In this document: in pieces, positions 1 through 12,113 of the stretch
How positions within the stretch are numbered: position 1 is the stretch's first letter
How the letters are laid out: each line of letters starts with the position of its first letter
Assembly (NCBI RefSeq): GCF_002288925.2
Contig: NW_022098004.1
Coordinates: 12,413,347 to 12,477,346 of the forward strand
Direction: 5' to 3'
Length of the DNA: 64,000 nt
Source: Delphinapterus leucas
Lineage: Eukaryota; Chordata; Mammalia; Artiodactyla; Monodontidae
Position numbers and translations under genes: made by a program
The notes under the pieces: model-generated
What the model saw: the letters and a program-made list of their open reading frames with translations, nothing else
Databases searched by the model: none
What the model was told of the DNA's origin: nothing

Positions 1-959
1 ACATCACAGAGCTTTATTCCAGCCTCAGACGGCCTGCACTGCCTGTGGCTTTCTGGTGTTGGTCCACTTTCCTTCTCAGGTTTATGCTGCACAGAACGCC
101 TGCTGGCTCTGCTGGGGGCATAGTGATAACGCAGCCCTGAAACGTCCTCCGTTATGTGCCTGCTTCGGATTTCCCTGCACCTCCCTGTGCTCTTTCTTTT
201 CCTGACCAGTGGGCAGGACGCCTCTCGTGGGCGGATGTGACTGTTTGGCGGAGCTTTTGGGGATCAGCTGCCCCACAGAACTCTGCCTTCTTGTGGGGGT
301 GGATGGGCGTCCTTTCACTTGCAGCCTGGTTTCCCAGAAGTAGGTACTAACATGTTCTCTGGAAGCATTTTCTACCCTTCTCGTCCTCTTCTTCTATTTT
401 TCCTTCCCTCCACATTGGCCTAGATCTCAAGAAAATTGGTGGCAGAAAAGTAATTTGGGTTGCAGGATCAAAAAGATGACCGAGCCTATTGTGTCTAACC
501 TGGTTCTGAAAGGGAAAGCTTAGAAAATCCCTTAGGTTTTGGTGCTATTAGCATATTTTATTAATGACAGTGAAGAGCTGCAGCCTCTTAAATGGGCCAC
601 ATAAGGCAGTAGTGGTGGGAAGGGATGATCCCCTCTGCCCTTCCCAGTAGACTGGGCTGAATCAGTCTGGGTCCCCAGGAGTGCTGGGCACAGACCAGAA
701 AAGAAGCCTTGCACTTGTCAGCTGGTGGTTCTCTTCTGGGACTGTAACCCGCTTAAGGTGCCTGAAAACTTTCTGAGGCTCAGTTTAAATAGGTCGTCCA
801 CTCGGGCCACCTTGGAGGAGGCAGCCTTCCCCACAAGCCCTTCCTCTTTCTGGGGCATTTGGTCTCTTGGTCCCTGTTCCAGCTGTCCCAGTTTCTGAGG
901 CTTTATAGTGATACAGTCAGGTCAGAAATGGGAAGCAAGAACCGCACAACACTCATAGC

Positions 960-1115
960 CATTTTTGGTTTTATTGTTTACAAAGTACTTCTTACAGTTT
1001 CATTGTAGTGTCAGAGGGGTGTTGTCATTTTTATTCCTGTTTTACAGAGAAGAAAAATAAAGTATCTTGCCCACAGTCACACACATAGTAAATGTCAGAG
1101 CCACCCTCATCCTTG
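960..1115 (-). repeat. MIR SINE fragment
   Basis: The stretch reads like the complement of the MIR core: 'cctgttttacagagaag', then 'cttgcccacagtcacacac' and 'agtaaatgtcagagcc'. It is old and diverged, with no target-site duplication visible. Confidence 0.6.
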
Positions 1116-2224
1116 GCGCCTTTTCTGTCCTGAGGGTGGGAGGAGGATGTCGAGTAGAAGTGTTGTTCCTGGTCGGCTCTTGGCCGCGAACCAAAGCCAT
1201 CACACGGATCGGGTTAGCAGCTGCAGATGCTGTGCACGGGGGAATGAAGTCGCCACACCTGCCTTGATGGCCTTTGTCTGGGTTGCCCTTGAGAATTGCA
1301 TTCAGCATATGTGCCCCTCTTTGCTGCCCGAGGCGTTCCCTAAACCTGAACTCTGCCTGCACCTGCTTGTTTAGCACCCAGCCTGGCTTCGCTCTTGATA
1401 GTCTCAAAGTCAGCTGGACCCGGCACCAGCACCGCTTCCGGGAACCTGCAAGGCATTATTCATGCTCAGTGAGCATCTTAATTTAAGTATCACTTCCTCT
1501 TCTTAAAAGGAAAGTCAAGAAGAAAGACCACAAATGCTCAAAGCCACATACTTCCTCTTCTTTCCGCCCCCAGGCCCGCTCTCTCAGGCATCCCTAGGTA
1601 ATGGCTCTCTTGAAACATGCCCTAAAGTTGTCTTGAACCACGGCTCCCGTATTTGTTCTTTGGGAACTTCCAGAGAGGCAGTTAAAGCGCAGGCTGTCAG
1701 AACACTGATCTCCGTCGTGGTCTTCACCAGGGCCTGTGGGCTGGGGTGGGGAGGGGTGACGGTTGTAGTGTGACAAAGCCCGTCAGTGGTCTCGGTTAAC
1801 AGTCCCCACTGGGGAATCATGGGTCCCTTGGTGGTAGACAGAAGATGAATTTGTTCTGTCATGTGTCTACTTACCGGCCACAGTCTCTCCTGCTTTCACA
1901 CTTTATCAAAAGGGGTCCACAGTGTCTGTGGCTTCCCCATCTGCCGGGGAATCTGAAATTGAAATTTAACCAGGCATCCTGTATTTCATTTGCGAAATTT
2001 GATGACCTGACCTTGAGGGCTTATGTCAAGCCTACAAGCAGGCCCTGCCCTTGTGTTTCCAGCCATTCTGGCCCCTCCTTGGCAATTTTGACACAGCAGC
2101 TGAGTTCCTGATCCCAGACCAGGTGGTAGCTAGTAGTTGCTGATAACGTGCATCAAGAGAGCTGACTGTTCCCCTTGGATTGATTGTCCTCAGAACCCTG
2201 ACAGAAGCTGGCTTCCCGAAATGA

Positions 2225-2450
2225 TGGTGACAACTCTGCCATTTTATCGAGCACCTGCTCTGTGCTAGGCATAATATGTACACTATTGCATTTAATCCCC
2301 ACAACAGCCCTTCAGAGTAGGAATGATTAAGGATGATTACCTTTTTTTGGGGGGCGGGCAAATTAGGAAGCAGAATTAGCAAGGTTACGTGGCTTACCCA
2401 GAGACACAGCTAGCAAGCCGCAGGGTCGGGATTCAAGCTGAGAGCTGCCA
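2225..2450 (-). repeat. MIR SINE
   Basis: A nearly full-length MIR in reverse orientation. It runs from 'cgagcacctgctctgtgc' through 'catttaatccccacaac' to 'cacagctagcaagccg' and 'gggattcaagc'. The G-rich break near 2350 is internal divergence. Confidence 0.75.
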
Positions 2451-3761
2451 CCCTGTCCGTAGTGAGGTATAGGGTTAGTGGCCGCAGGCCTGGCTGGAGA
2501 GCGGATGGGCTGGGCTGGGTTGCTTCTCACAGGGTGCTGTGGGCAGGCAAGCGAGGCCCTGAACTCAGCAAAGGAACACAGGGTCCTGAACCTGCTAACG
2601 TTCTCACCCTAAACGTAATGACCTTGTAATGACAGATGCACATTTTCCACAGTGCAACAAAGGAAAGATTAGTGCAGAGATTCAATTCTGCCTCCCGTTT
2701 TCAGTGGCAGTTTTGCTCTCTCAACAGATTAATTAGCAGCAGAGATCCCCTCCCCCCCGGCAAGCGGCAGCACAGTTCAGGCCAGAAGGTGCGCGAAAAT
2801 GCAGCTGTGTCTCATTCAGCGGCCAGCCTTCTCCTCGCAGTGCCTGCTGCTTCAGCCCTGTGCTTCCTTCTCACCCTGCCTGGGAGGCCGACGGAAGCCT
2901 TGTCTGCTGAGCCTGGCCAAGATGAGGGGCAAACCACCAGCTTTTAGGGGACCCTGTGTGTGAGCCGTGGATGGCAGAGGTGCTTGACCTCGTTCCCTTG
3001 GAGGAATTTAAGGAAAGGCCTCTTCTGTCGTCCTCGCAGAAGCACCCTGGCTGCATCTGGGTGGAGGACACGAGGAGAGGTGGGAAGGGTGTGGGGAAGG
3101 AAGGAGCTGCAGGTAACCTTCGACGGTGAGCGCTCTGCGCACCTCAGCCCACTTCACCTTTCCTGCAGCCCCAGGAGGTAGTTCTTACTGGGTTTCTTCC
3201 ATTTGTAGAGGCACCTTTTCCTGCATTTTGATACGTGTGTGCAGGGTACATAGCTTTCTCTCCCCACCAACTCAGCGCACCGCCAAGGCCAGGAAATGTG
3301 GTGTCACTATTTTGCTGCTGAGAAAAGCGATGCTCCTTGACCAGCATGGTCTGCTAATGTCTAACCAAGCCAGGCTCTGAACCTGGGCTTGAGGGAGTCC
3401 CTGTTCTTTCCTTAAAACCTGGTTACAAAATTGCGACATTTTCTTGCCTTCAGCCTCTAATGTACTTCCCCTTGATAAGTTGTTGGTTTCTCTTTTTCAT
3501 TCTATTTTCACTCACATCTGAACCAGAAACGTGCTTGTTTAGACTAAATGGGAGTGGTCTGGATGTTCCTGAAATAGTCGTGTTGTCCACTCTGGGCACC
3601 ACCTGTGGTCATCCGTTTATGTTTGCTGTAACCTGATAATCCCACAGGCCAAGTGGACCCCTTTACACCGGGGTGAGGGATGCGGGGGACAGGACAGGAC
3701 AGTGCAGGGGAGGCATTTTCTTTTACTGCATCTGCTGACAGATACCTTCATTTTCTTCCAG

Positions 3762-3852
3762 GTACATTGAACGGAAAGCTTTTCTAGACCGAGTGGATCA
3801 CAGGCAGTTTGAAATCGAGCGAGATCTCAGGCTGAGCAAAATGAAACCCTGA
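3762..3852 (+). CDS. CFDP1: CFDP1 last coding exon (partial gene)
   Basis: This is the 3'-terminal coding exon of craniofacial development protein 1 (BCNT family), a chromatin-associated protein related to yeast Swc5 of the SWR1 histone-exchange complex. The exon opens with one base completing a codon begun upstream, then encodes 29 residues and a TGA at 3850-3852. The peptide starts [12 protein letters not shown] and ends LRLSKMKP, which I recognise as the highly conserved end of the BCNT-C domain. The acceptor AG at 3760-3761 fixes the start. Only the C-terminus is here; everything upstream lies outside the window. The strand matches BCAR1, as in other mammals. Confidence 0.93.
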
Positions 3853-4065
3853 TGTGATGAGGAACCTACAGCAGCTTAATCCTGTTTACAACGTGAGCTT
3901 TTTGTGCGTCTTTGAAATGTTTCCCGTGTTTCCCATTGACTGTTTCCCAGCAAGGTCTTTTTTTCTACATTGAATTTCTGTCTTTGTATCTTGATCTCAT
4001 GTGATTTCATTCATTTTACTTTTAATAGTTTGTCTTTTAAAAAATAAAAATTAAAAAGTACAGGT
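3853..4065 (+). other. CFDP1: CFDP1 3' UTR
   Basis: This is the noncoding tail after the TGA at 3850-3852. It is AT-rich and ends just past an AATAAA hexamer at 4043-4048. The cleavage position is inferred as 10-25 nt after the hexamer. Confidence 0.7.
4043..4048 (+). promoter_or_regulatory. CFDP1: polyadenylation signal AATAAA (CFDP1)
   Basis: A canonical AATAAA about 190 bases after the CFDP1 stop codon, followed by the TG-containing stretch 'acaggttggtcctgtg', a plausible downstream element. Confidence 0.7.
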
Positions 4066-4629
4066 TGGTCCTGTGAGAGGCTGGTGAAGATGACAGCACT
4101 CACCTTTCCTTTGTTCTGCTACAAAGTCCACCAGGCCAAGCCAGCACCTCCCAGGCCTGTCCTGGCCACCATGGTGGAGAGAGTGACCAGCCTGCACACA
4201 CGTGAACCCCCAGAGGCTGTAGGGCTCCCTGTGAAGAGGCTCGCCAGTGTTGGTGGAACACCAAGTCCCCGGGCAGCTCTCAGTTCCACTCCTGCTTCTC
4301 TCCTGATCTCTTTCTCTCTCCTGAATAGGATTCCTATTTGCTGGTATAATGTGAGGCTGAAAATAAGGATACACTATTGCTGCATTAGGGATTTTTCTTT
4401 TCCTTCAGCCATTTTCATGTTCTCAAAGTCAACTTCACGTGTGCTCTCACCTCAGTAATGCTTTAATTTTTGGTTTGTCAAAGAAGACTCCAAAGGACTT
4501 TTTTTTTTTTAAGTCTTTAGGAAAATTTAAATTCCAAACTTCATATTAATAAAGCAGTAAACAGCACATCCTGCCCCTGTGGGCTGGCGGTGGGGATGTC
4601 CTGAGTAACACGGACAGGTTTGGGGGAGG

Positions 4630-4800
4630 TAGGCTTCCAAAGACTGGAATTCAGAATCCTGCCTGGACATCTACCAGCTCTGTGACCTTGAGCACAGTTC
4701 AGCTTTCTGAACCTTCATTTTGTGGTCTGTAAGTGGCCTGAGTAATACCAGAACCTCACAGGGTCAAGATGAGCCAGTGACATGTGCAGGGAACATGCAC
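4630..4800 (+). repeat. MIR SINE fragment
   Basis: Forward MIR-like order: 'ctaccagctctgtgacc', 'tgagcacagttcag', 'ttctgaaccttcattttg', then 'cctcacagggtc'. Confidence 0.6.
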
Positions 4801-7009
4801 AGGTCTCCCCCTCCAGTCCTCTAATATGTGGGCAGAACCTCATGCAACCAAGACCTGATTGTCAGCCCTGCATGGCTGTGAGGTTATGACCCTCATTACT
4901 CACTGAGGCCAGGCTGGGTGGTCGGGCTGATTGAGGTGTGTGCATCTTCAGTTGAGAATCATCTTTTCTGTCAGAGTCTTCTTTGAACCATAGCCCACAG
5001 TTTTTAAGAACAAGTGGATAATATTTTATCTAGCTCTTCACATCCACACTTAGTGAAAACTAATCTGCCTGACTCCCAAAGGAAGTGACATCTCTTTATC
5101 TAGGAGTTGAGAATTGCCAAGGAAAATGTTTGCAGGAAGTGGGGGCCTGAGTCAGCGCTGGGAGGCAGCTCGGTAGCCCTTTGCCGGGCACCGTGCGCCT
5201 CCCTTGTCCGTGGCATGGATGACTGAGGAGGGCAGCCAAGGATACTTCCTGCTGGTCTGTGGAGTCCAGAGAATCCCTGAGAGATGAGTTTCCTGGCCTT
5301 GCTCCTGCCATCAGTCTTTGTCTTCTTGTCCCAGATAAACGCATCACATTTCCAGAGCATCTGTTACCTTCCCATTACTGAAAAAAACTGCCCTAAAACA
5401 GCATAAGGTCAAAGAATAAAAACAGCCTTCTCTATGTGTTCTGTTCACCTATTTCCCAAGGAGCGCAGTCCTCTAATTAGGAGCGCTGCATGAGGTCCCT
5501 AGGGGAGAAAGGCCGCATTAAGAGCTAAGTCTTGAGTGAGGCGTGCGCCACTGGGGCTGAGGAGGGGAACAGGTCTAGGAGCCCAGGGCCCGATTTCCTG
5601 AGAACTGACAGGTCCAGCAGGCCAGCTGGTAGCTGGTGCTGCAGAAAACCTCCCTAGAGAAGAGTGGCGTGATGGTGCTGCTGGTAGCCAGGCAGGGACC
5701 AGGAAGGCCAGGTGACAGGGCTCTCCAGGTGCTGTGCTGCCTCTTGGCCTCAGCAGGACAGAGACGGTGTGTGCGGCGTGGCTCTCTGGAGTGCAGTCTT
5801 CTGCTGGTATTTGGTATCAGTCTTTAGCCAGAACTGGAATTGCTCAGGCATGTTGGGTAAGCGTCCATGACTCTTTTTTTTTTTTTTTTAATTACCAAAA
5901 CACCAGTAACAGATAGGAATTGGTGTAAGATGGTGGACTCCTGGGGAAGGATTCAGAAGCTCTTAGCTTCATTAATAAATGATGCAGTGGTTCCATGTGC
6001 CTGGTGCTTCCTCACAAGTTATCTGACCAGAAGAGGAAACTTGCCTGAGATCAGACTGCGAGACTGCCAGTGGTCACACCTATGTCTTATGCCTAGAGGA
6101 CAGAAGGCGGGGGGCCCTGCCGGCGAGATGAAACAGCCTCTCATCGCCTTCTGGATCCCAGCTCCTAGTTGGAGGATTCACGTTGGAAAGGAAAGATTTG
6201 AGTGCAAGGGGACAGAGCAGCCAAAGATGAAGAGATGCTTCCAGTTGAGAAGAATGGCAGCTGGCACACTCCAGTGCCAGAAGCTTGTGTCAGAAGTACA
6301 CCAGAGGCTTGGGCACACGGGCTTCAGCTTCCAGTCCTCTGTGCCCTGGGGCGGCATCTTAACCTCTCTTTGGGGAAGAGTGTGCTGCCTCACCTAGACA
6401 CACTCAGGCCTTGGGCAGACAGGCCGGTGGGGAGGCATAAGCCCTGCCCCAGAACCAAGTTTCTGTGCTATACGGTGTAGGCAGTGTTGCCCTCTCCTCT
6501 TTGGGATGCTGCCTGGTTTCAGCGAGTGAGGGGAGGAGGGGCTGGTGCCCAGGTGACAGTACCTCGGAGAGTCGAGGTATCTTAAATGCCATCCCACTGC
6601 ACCTCCTTCCTTGGGCACACAGGTGTACCCAGGGTTCCTGCTTCAGGCTTTCCTTTTTTTTCTGCAGCTTTTTTTTCATGCCCTCTTAAGGCAACTTAGA
6701 TCCAACAGGACCACCAGATGCAATCTCTGTGCACACGAAGTTGACCACAGAGGGAAAGTGGGCTGTGGAAGTCTGGAAGATTCCACCCTGGTTCCCTGCA
6801 GCCTGGAATTGCCCAGTCCCCAGAGACTCTCCTTTCCAGAGCCCCTCTCCGTGGTCTGCCGGTGAGCCTTCATTGTTGTACCCTCAGAAAGCTGATGGTG
6901 TAGACAGATCTCCGCTCAAGTAAGGGACAAGGTGGCTGTGTCAGGGAGGGAAGGGAGAAATGTAACATGAGGAGAACACTGGCAACATCTTACAGTGGGT
7001 TTGGCGTCC

Positions 7010-7160
7010 TGCCTCTAACCTTAGATTGTAGCCCTGCCATCCGGGTTGAGTCCCTCCCTCTGTGTCTCAGATTCCTTGTCTTCAAAAGGTTTCTGAGAAT
7101 GCTTAATAATCCTGCTCTGCCTACCTCACAGTATTTTGTTAAATGAAATACATTATCCAA
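7010..7160 (+). repeat. MIR SINE fragment
   Basis: Forward MIR-like core with 'tgtgtctcagattccttgtc' and 'cctacctcacagtatt', followed by an AT-rich tail. Confidence 0.5.
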
Positions 7161-7329
7161 GTGTTAAGTTACTCTAATTAAATTGCACACTAAAGGCTCC
7201 CAGCTCCCCAAGACAGCCAGGCTTCTGTGAGTATAAATTAGCACCGCCTTGAAGAACACTTTGGCGATGTCTCATGAATCTGGAGCTGCACTCGGCCTGT
7301 GACACAGCAGCTCTGCTCTTGGCTTGACA

Positions 7330-7700
7330 TCCTAGAGAAGCACCAGCATGTGCACAAGGAGGCAGGCTCATTGGTGATAGTAAAAACCTGGAAACCACCC
7401 AGTGCCCATCAGCAGAAGGGGCCAGTTGTGAAATAGCCACACAGTGGAGTACAGTACAGCAGTGAAACGACTGGGCCAGGGCTACATGCCTCAACACAGA
7501 TGAACCTCTTAAGCAGCATTGATGCAAAACACCTAACGTACAGTCCCAGTTATACAAGTTCAAAAGCATGTGAACATAGAGGTGATGGTTGCCCAACATC
7601 GTGAATGCAGTAAATGCCGCTGAATTGTACACTTTTAAATGGTTAATTTTATGTTATGTGAATTTCACCTCAATAAAATTTTTAAGACATGAGAAAGATA
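7330..7700 (+). repeat. L1 (L1M-type) 3' fragment
   Basis: The segment ends with the typical old L1 3' terminus: 'gctgaattgtacactttt', 'aaatggttaattttatg', 'gtgaatttcacctc' and 'aataaaat'. The same terminus recurs in the separate copy near 16010-16085. Confidence 0.7.
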
Positions 7701-7721
7701 TTGTCCTTTGACTCCGAATAA

Positions 7722-7785
7722 TATATATACTATATAATTATATATATTCATATATTCATTCAATATAAATATATATAAACAAATG
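7722..7785. repeat. AT-rich simple sequence
   Basis: An almost pure A/T stretch of irregular 'atatat' units directly after the L1 3' end, probably grown from its A-rich tail. Confidence 0.7.
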
Positions 7786-8823
7786 GGTGATAAACACTAA
7801 ATTCAGCATAGCGGTTATCTCTCATGGGATTGGGAAGGTTATACAATAAAAGAAAGATAACAGAGGAGCTTCGTTTAATGATGTGGGTTTATATCTTCAG
7901 TTGGGAGTTGGGGACACAGATATTTATGTTATTCATTATACCTTTCTACTCTATTTATCTGTAATATTTCAAGATAAATTTTTTTGAAAGAAAGACAAGC
8001 CCTCATTTAAATTTGCATCACCTCAGTCAGTCTCCTTAGGGAGAGATAGCCAAGGGATGGGCAGTTCAGGGATGGAGGGTTGCCATGGTGATGAGCTTGC
8101 TGGGTGTCGAGGAGCTTTTTCTGCCTCCTTTTCTGGGCCAGCAGGCATTCCAGAATGATCCCTCCAAGCTGCTTTTGAGACATTCTCCAGGAGATGAGTG
8201 ATTCACATAGGTGAACTACTACATGCCCAACCCCTCCAGCCCCAGCTCCCCTTTCTCTGAAAAGCAGATTGCGTGGCTGGGGGAGCTGAGGGGTCTGTAC
8301 CAGGTCACGTGCCCTGTCCCAGCACAGCTGATGGTGTGATCCCTGCCGATCAACCTTCCGCTCACCCACAAGGCTGCACAGGTGCACACAAACAGGCCAT
8401 ATGTTAGAAAGATGCTACCGTAGGCCTTGACTTGTTAGATGCAAACAAATGGTTCCTGACCTGGATAAATGAGCTTGAAATTTAAAGACACCAAAATGAA
8501 TTACAGTCAATGTCTGAGTTTTCTAGTGGAAGTTATGGAGCTGCCTGTTTTCAAACTCTGCCCAGCATCCTGAGCTCACCCCCGGGGCCCTGGGCCACAG
8601 CTGTGACGCGAGGTCGCTGTGGAGGTGTGGCCATCTCCTCAGGGTGTGGAGGAGTGTTGCTGGGCCTCTGCAGGGAGGGAGGGAACTCTCCTCTGACTAA
8701 CCCCACTAATGTCTGGTAATGATGTAATGCCTTACTTCTTCCAGTTAACACCTCTACATTAATAACCGAAGCCTGCCCGAGTTTGAGGCACCCTGACTGA
8801 CAAATAAGAGACTTCTTTTTAAG

Positions 8824-9153
8824 AATAAATTTATTTATTTGCTTATTTATTTTTGGCTGTGGTGGGTCTTCGTTGCTGAGCTTGGGCTTCCTCTACTTGC
8901 GGTCCGTGGGCTTCTCACTGCAGTGGCTTCTCTTGTTGCAGAGCACGGGCTCTAGGCGCGCAGGCTTCACTAGTTGTGGCACGTGGGCTCAGTAGTTGTG
9001 GCGTGCAGGCACTAGAATGCAGGTTCAGTAGTTGTGGCTCACGGGCTTGGTTCCTCTACGGCATGTGGGATCTTCCCGGACCAGGGCTCGAATCCGTGTA
9101 CCCTGCACTTGCAGGCGGATTCTTAACCGCTGCGCCACCAGGGAAGTCCCTGG
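8824..9153 (-). mobile_element. CHR-1-like tRNA-derived SINE
   Basis: A long CHR SINE in reverse orientation. It starts with the T-rich complement of the tail, contains 'tggctgtggtgggtcttcg' and repeated 'agtagttgtggc' units, and ends with the complement of the tRNA-like head, 'gcgccaccagggaagtcc'. An imperfect target duplication is visible (about 8808-8823 and 9154-9168, one base and one indel apart), so the copy is moderately old. Confidence 0.88.
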
Positions 9154-9667
9154 GAGACATTTTTTAAGTCTGGAAGCTCCTTGGGTGCCTGAGGTTGCAT
9201 CTGTGGCGGGGTGGACCCTCTCTGTCCCAGACACCTCATCAGATTGCCTCATCTTTGCTGTTGTCTCTAGCTGGACCTCACAGTTCTGTTACAGCCCTGC
9301 CACTGAGCTCCATTACAGGGCCTTTGAATTTGAGGTTGGTATCCTGAGACACAGGGAGGGAAGCCTGCCCATCCCCGAGTCACACACACACACCCAGCCC
9401 TCCTGCACCAACAGTGTCTGGTGTGACCTGTGTGTGCCCTTGAGACCTCTATAGACAACTGGGGGTAGAAATGATGTGAATAAGCATCATTGTAGAGGCC
9501 TATTCTGTCTTTGCAGTACAACTGTATTTTTAAAAATATTGCAAATACCCCACGTGGTACAATAAATACATACTTTGTTTTTTGTGCAGTTCCTGGCACA
9601 AAACCCTTGGAATTTACTCTCTTTGTGTGCTAATGAGAGGACTCCTGGGGGAGCCCAAGCCCAAGTG

Positions 9668-9717
9668 TTGGGCTGGCGAAAAAGTTCGTTCGGGTTTTTC
9701 CGTAAGATGTTATGGAA
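9668..9717 (+). mobile_element. mariner/MITE terminal fragment
   Basis: The sequence begins 'ttgggctggcgaaaaagttc', then 'gttcgggtttttccg' and 'taagatgttatggaa'. I recognise this as one end of the cetartiodactyl mariner-derived MITE. The complementary other terminus is absent, so this is a half-element. Confidence 0.65.
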
Positions 9718-9773
9718 TAGCTTCCAACTCAACAGCTTCAGGATGGGATCTGGTCACCAGGAAAACCACACCT

Positions 9774-9845
9774 TTGACCCCTTAGAACTTCCAGCCCCAC
9801 CCTCCACCACCACCCACCACCCACCACCCATCCCTCCCTCTGGAG
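9774..9845 (+). repeat. CCACCACCCA-type simple repeat
   Basis: An imperfect C/A-rich microsatellite built from 'ccaccacccacc' units, with purines almost absent apart from A. Confidence 0.7.
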
Positions 9846-9878
9846 AGGGAGGCCAGAGATCAATCAATCACCAATGGC

Positions 9879-10202
9879 TAAGGACTTCCCTGGTAGCGCA
9901 GTGGTAGGAATCCACCTGCCAATGCAGGGGACACGGGTTCGAGCCCTGGTCTGAGAAGATCCCACATGCCACAGAGCAACTAAGCCTGTGCGCCACAACT
10001 ACTGAGCCTGCACTCTAGAGCCCACGTGCCACAACTACTGAAGCCCGCGCATCTAGAGCCCGTGCTCCGCAACAAGAGAAGCCACCGCAATGAGAAGCCC
10101 GCTCACCGCAACGAAGAGGAGCCCCTGCTCACCGCAATTAGAGAAAGCCCGTGCACAGCAACAAAGACCCAACGCAGCCAAAAATAAATAATTTAAAAAA
10201 TG
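9879..10202 (+). mobile_element. CHR-1-like SINE with perfect TSD
   Basis: The forward copy opens 'aggacttccctggtagcgca', has the A/B-box-like promoter region, and ends 'acccaacgcagccaaaaat' with an A-rich tail. It is flanked by a perfect 13-bp target duplication, AATCACCAATGGC, at 9866-9878 and 10203-10215. The intact duplication marks a relatively recent insertion. Confidence 0.93.
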
Positions 10203-10719
10203 AATCACCAATGGCAATGATTTAATCAATCATGCCAACATAATGGAACCTAAATAAAAACCCCGTAAGCAGAGTTTGGGGAGCTTCTAAGTTGCTGACC
10301 ACATCCACTTGCTGGGCACAGAGGCTCCTGCTCAGGACCCCTCTGGACCATTTTCATTTCACTGTAGCCTTTATAACATTTTTCGTAAGGAGAGCATCTT
10401 CCTGAGTTGGTGAGTTCTAGCAAATTATCACACGTGATGGGTGGTTGTGAGCTGGGCGGCAGCATGGGCAGCAGCGTCGGCAGCCCGTTCTCAGCTGGCG
10501 TCTGAAGCGGGGCGGTCTTGTGTGGCTGAGCCCGTACTATGGGGTCTGCGCTAACTCTGGGTAGATAGTGAATGAACCGAACTGAGTTGTTGGACATCTC
10601 GTCGGTGACATTTGGTTGGACCCCACATTTGTCTAACTCTTCGGTTAACGCCAAGCATCTGCCACAGGTGACTGAGACGCAGTGCGATATAGTCAAGACA
10701 CCCTTGCTGGAGAATCAGG

Positions 10720-10830
10720 ACACCCTACTCCCAGCTCTGCTGACCAGCTGGTGCCCTTAGGCATGTGGCTTGGCCTCCTCTGCCCCCATTTCTGCATCTG
10801 TAAAAGGAGGGGGGTTAATAACTGTGGGCA
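10720..10830 (+). repeat. MIR SINE fragment
   Basis: Forward MIR-like: 'ccagctctgctgaccagctg', then 'ggcttggcctcctctgcccc' and 'catttctgcatctgtaaaag'. Confidence 0.5.
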
Positions 10831-10837
10831 TTTAACA

Positions 10838-10855
10838 CTAGGAATCTGCATTTTG
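10838..10855 (-). repeat. MER5A-like DNA transposon, left part
   Basis: The words 'ggaatctgcattttg' match the interior of MER5A (hAT-Charlie). The remainder resumes after the SINE at 11065, so the element was split by that insertion. Confidence 0.5.
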
Positions 10856-11064
10856 TTTTGTTTTGTTTTTTTGCGGTACGCGGGCCTTTCACTGTTGTGG
10901 CCTCTCCCGTTGCGGACCACAGGCTCCGGACACACAGGCCCAGTGGCCACGGCTCACGGGCCCAGCCGCTCCGCGGCATGCGGGATCTTCCCGGACCGGG
11001 GCACGAACCCATGTCCCCTGCATCGGCAGGCGGACTCCCAACCACTGCGCCACCACGGAAGCCC
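10856..11064 (-). mobile_element. CHR-2-like SINE with perfect TSD
   Basis: A short-form reverse copy with a T/G-rich start, 'ttgcggtacgcgggcc' at its 3' end and the complement of the head 'gccaccacggaagccc'. It carries a perfect 15-bp target duplication, GGAATCTGCATTTTG, at 10841-10855 and 11065-11079. The duplicated bases belong to a MER5A-like element. Confidence 0.93.
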
Positions 11065-11130
11065 GGAATCTGCATTTTGAACAGGCAACCCCATGATTTT
11101 ATGCACTCTGAAGTTTGAGAACCGCTGCTT
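11065..11130 (-). repeat. MER5A-like DNA transposon, right part
   Basis: Continuation of the interrupted element. It ends 'gaagtttgagaaccgctgct', resembling the MER5A terminal region with its 'tttgagaaccactg' end. Confidence 0.55.
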
Positions 11131-11897
11131 ATGGCCTCCCTACCTAGAAAAAATGTAAAAGCCTCCAGCTATGTATTTAGGAAAATTCCATTTCCTTTAT
11201 TCTTACCACTTCAAATAATTCAAACTCCTGAATTCCTGACGCACCAGCAAACCATAATGAGTAAGCCCAGGTTTCCTCCCTGACATCTGCTGAGACCCAC
11301 CTGCAGGAACTTTCTCCTACCTTCAGAGGCCTTTGCAGGGAAGCCCCTTAAAGTCATCAGTAACTTGGAGAAGCAGCTGAAGTAAGGCCTGGGAAACAAG
11401 CGAGAAATTCACACAACAAAATCCACCCAAGTCCCAGCAAACACGTCTGAAGAGGCAACACTCAGCTGCCAGGTTGGCAACAGATGGCAGGACCCATGTG
11501 CGTGCGCACACGTGCTCACCCTGGCTAAGCCGAGCGTCTAGTGTGTCAGCGAGGTTGCCTGGCAGCTTGGAGAAGACCCAAGTCACCAGAGGCACACCAC
11601 TTCTGTCAAATCAGCCCTGCACGAGACAGATGGCCCCAGCTCCCAGGCCAACTCGGCCAGCGCGAGGCCTTCCTGCCAGTGGGAGCTTTGTCTGCACGGG
11701 GCTTGACCTCTCTCTTCCCCGTCCTGATGTACCTCTTTTTTCTTCTGATTATCGAAGGCAACCATTCATTGTTGGAAAATTTGGAAGCAGAAAAATTAAA
11801 ACATAAATCTCCCATAGTCTTACTAACAGAGAAAACTGCTGTGTACATTTTGGGATACTTTCAGTCTATTTCCCTATGTTTTTACATAGTTTTTCTT

Positions 11898-12113
11898 TCT
11901 TTTTTTTTTTTTTTTTTTTTTGCGGTACGCGGGCCTCTCACTGTTGCGGCCTCTCCCATTGTGGAGCACAGGCTCCGGACGCGCAGGCTCAGCGGCCATG
12001 GTTCACGGGCCCAGCTGCTCTGCGGCATGTGGGATCTTCCCGGACCGGGGCACGAACCCGTGTCCCCTGCATCGGCAGGCGGACTCTCAACTACTGTGCC
12101 ACCAGGGAAGCCC
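11898..12113 (-). mobile_element. CHR-2-like SINE
   Basis: A reverse short-form CHR with a long T-tract, 'tgcggtacgcgggcctctc' and the terminal 'gccaccagggaagccc'. The flanks TACATAGTTTTTCTT (11883-11897) and TACATAGCTTTTCTT (12114-12128) form a 15-bp target duplication with one mismatch. Confidence 0.92.

Larger units (their letters stand above)
1..3761 (+). other. CFDP1: CFDP1 terminal intron (partial)
   Basis: This stretch precedes the last CFDP1 coding exon and ends in a good acceptor (pyrimidine-rich tract, then AG at 3760-3761). No other exon could be supported in it. It holds two MIR copies, listed separately, and otherwise unremarkable single-copy sequence. The upstream exons of the gene lie left of the window. 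Confidence 0.8.

Noticed and set aside
7722..7785. AT-rich block as an origin or matrix-attachment site
   Set aside because: It directly follows an L1 3' end and is best explained as an expanded tail or simple repeat.
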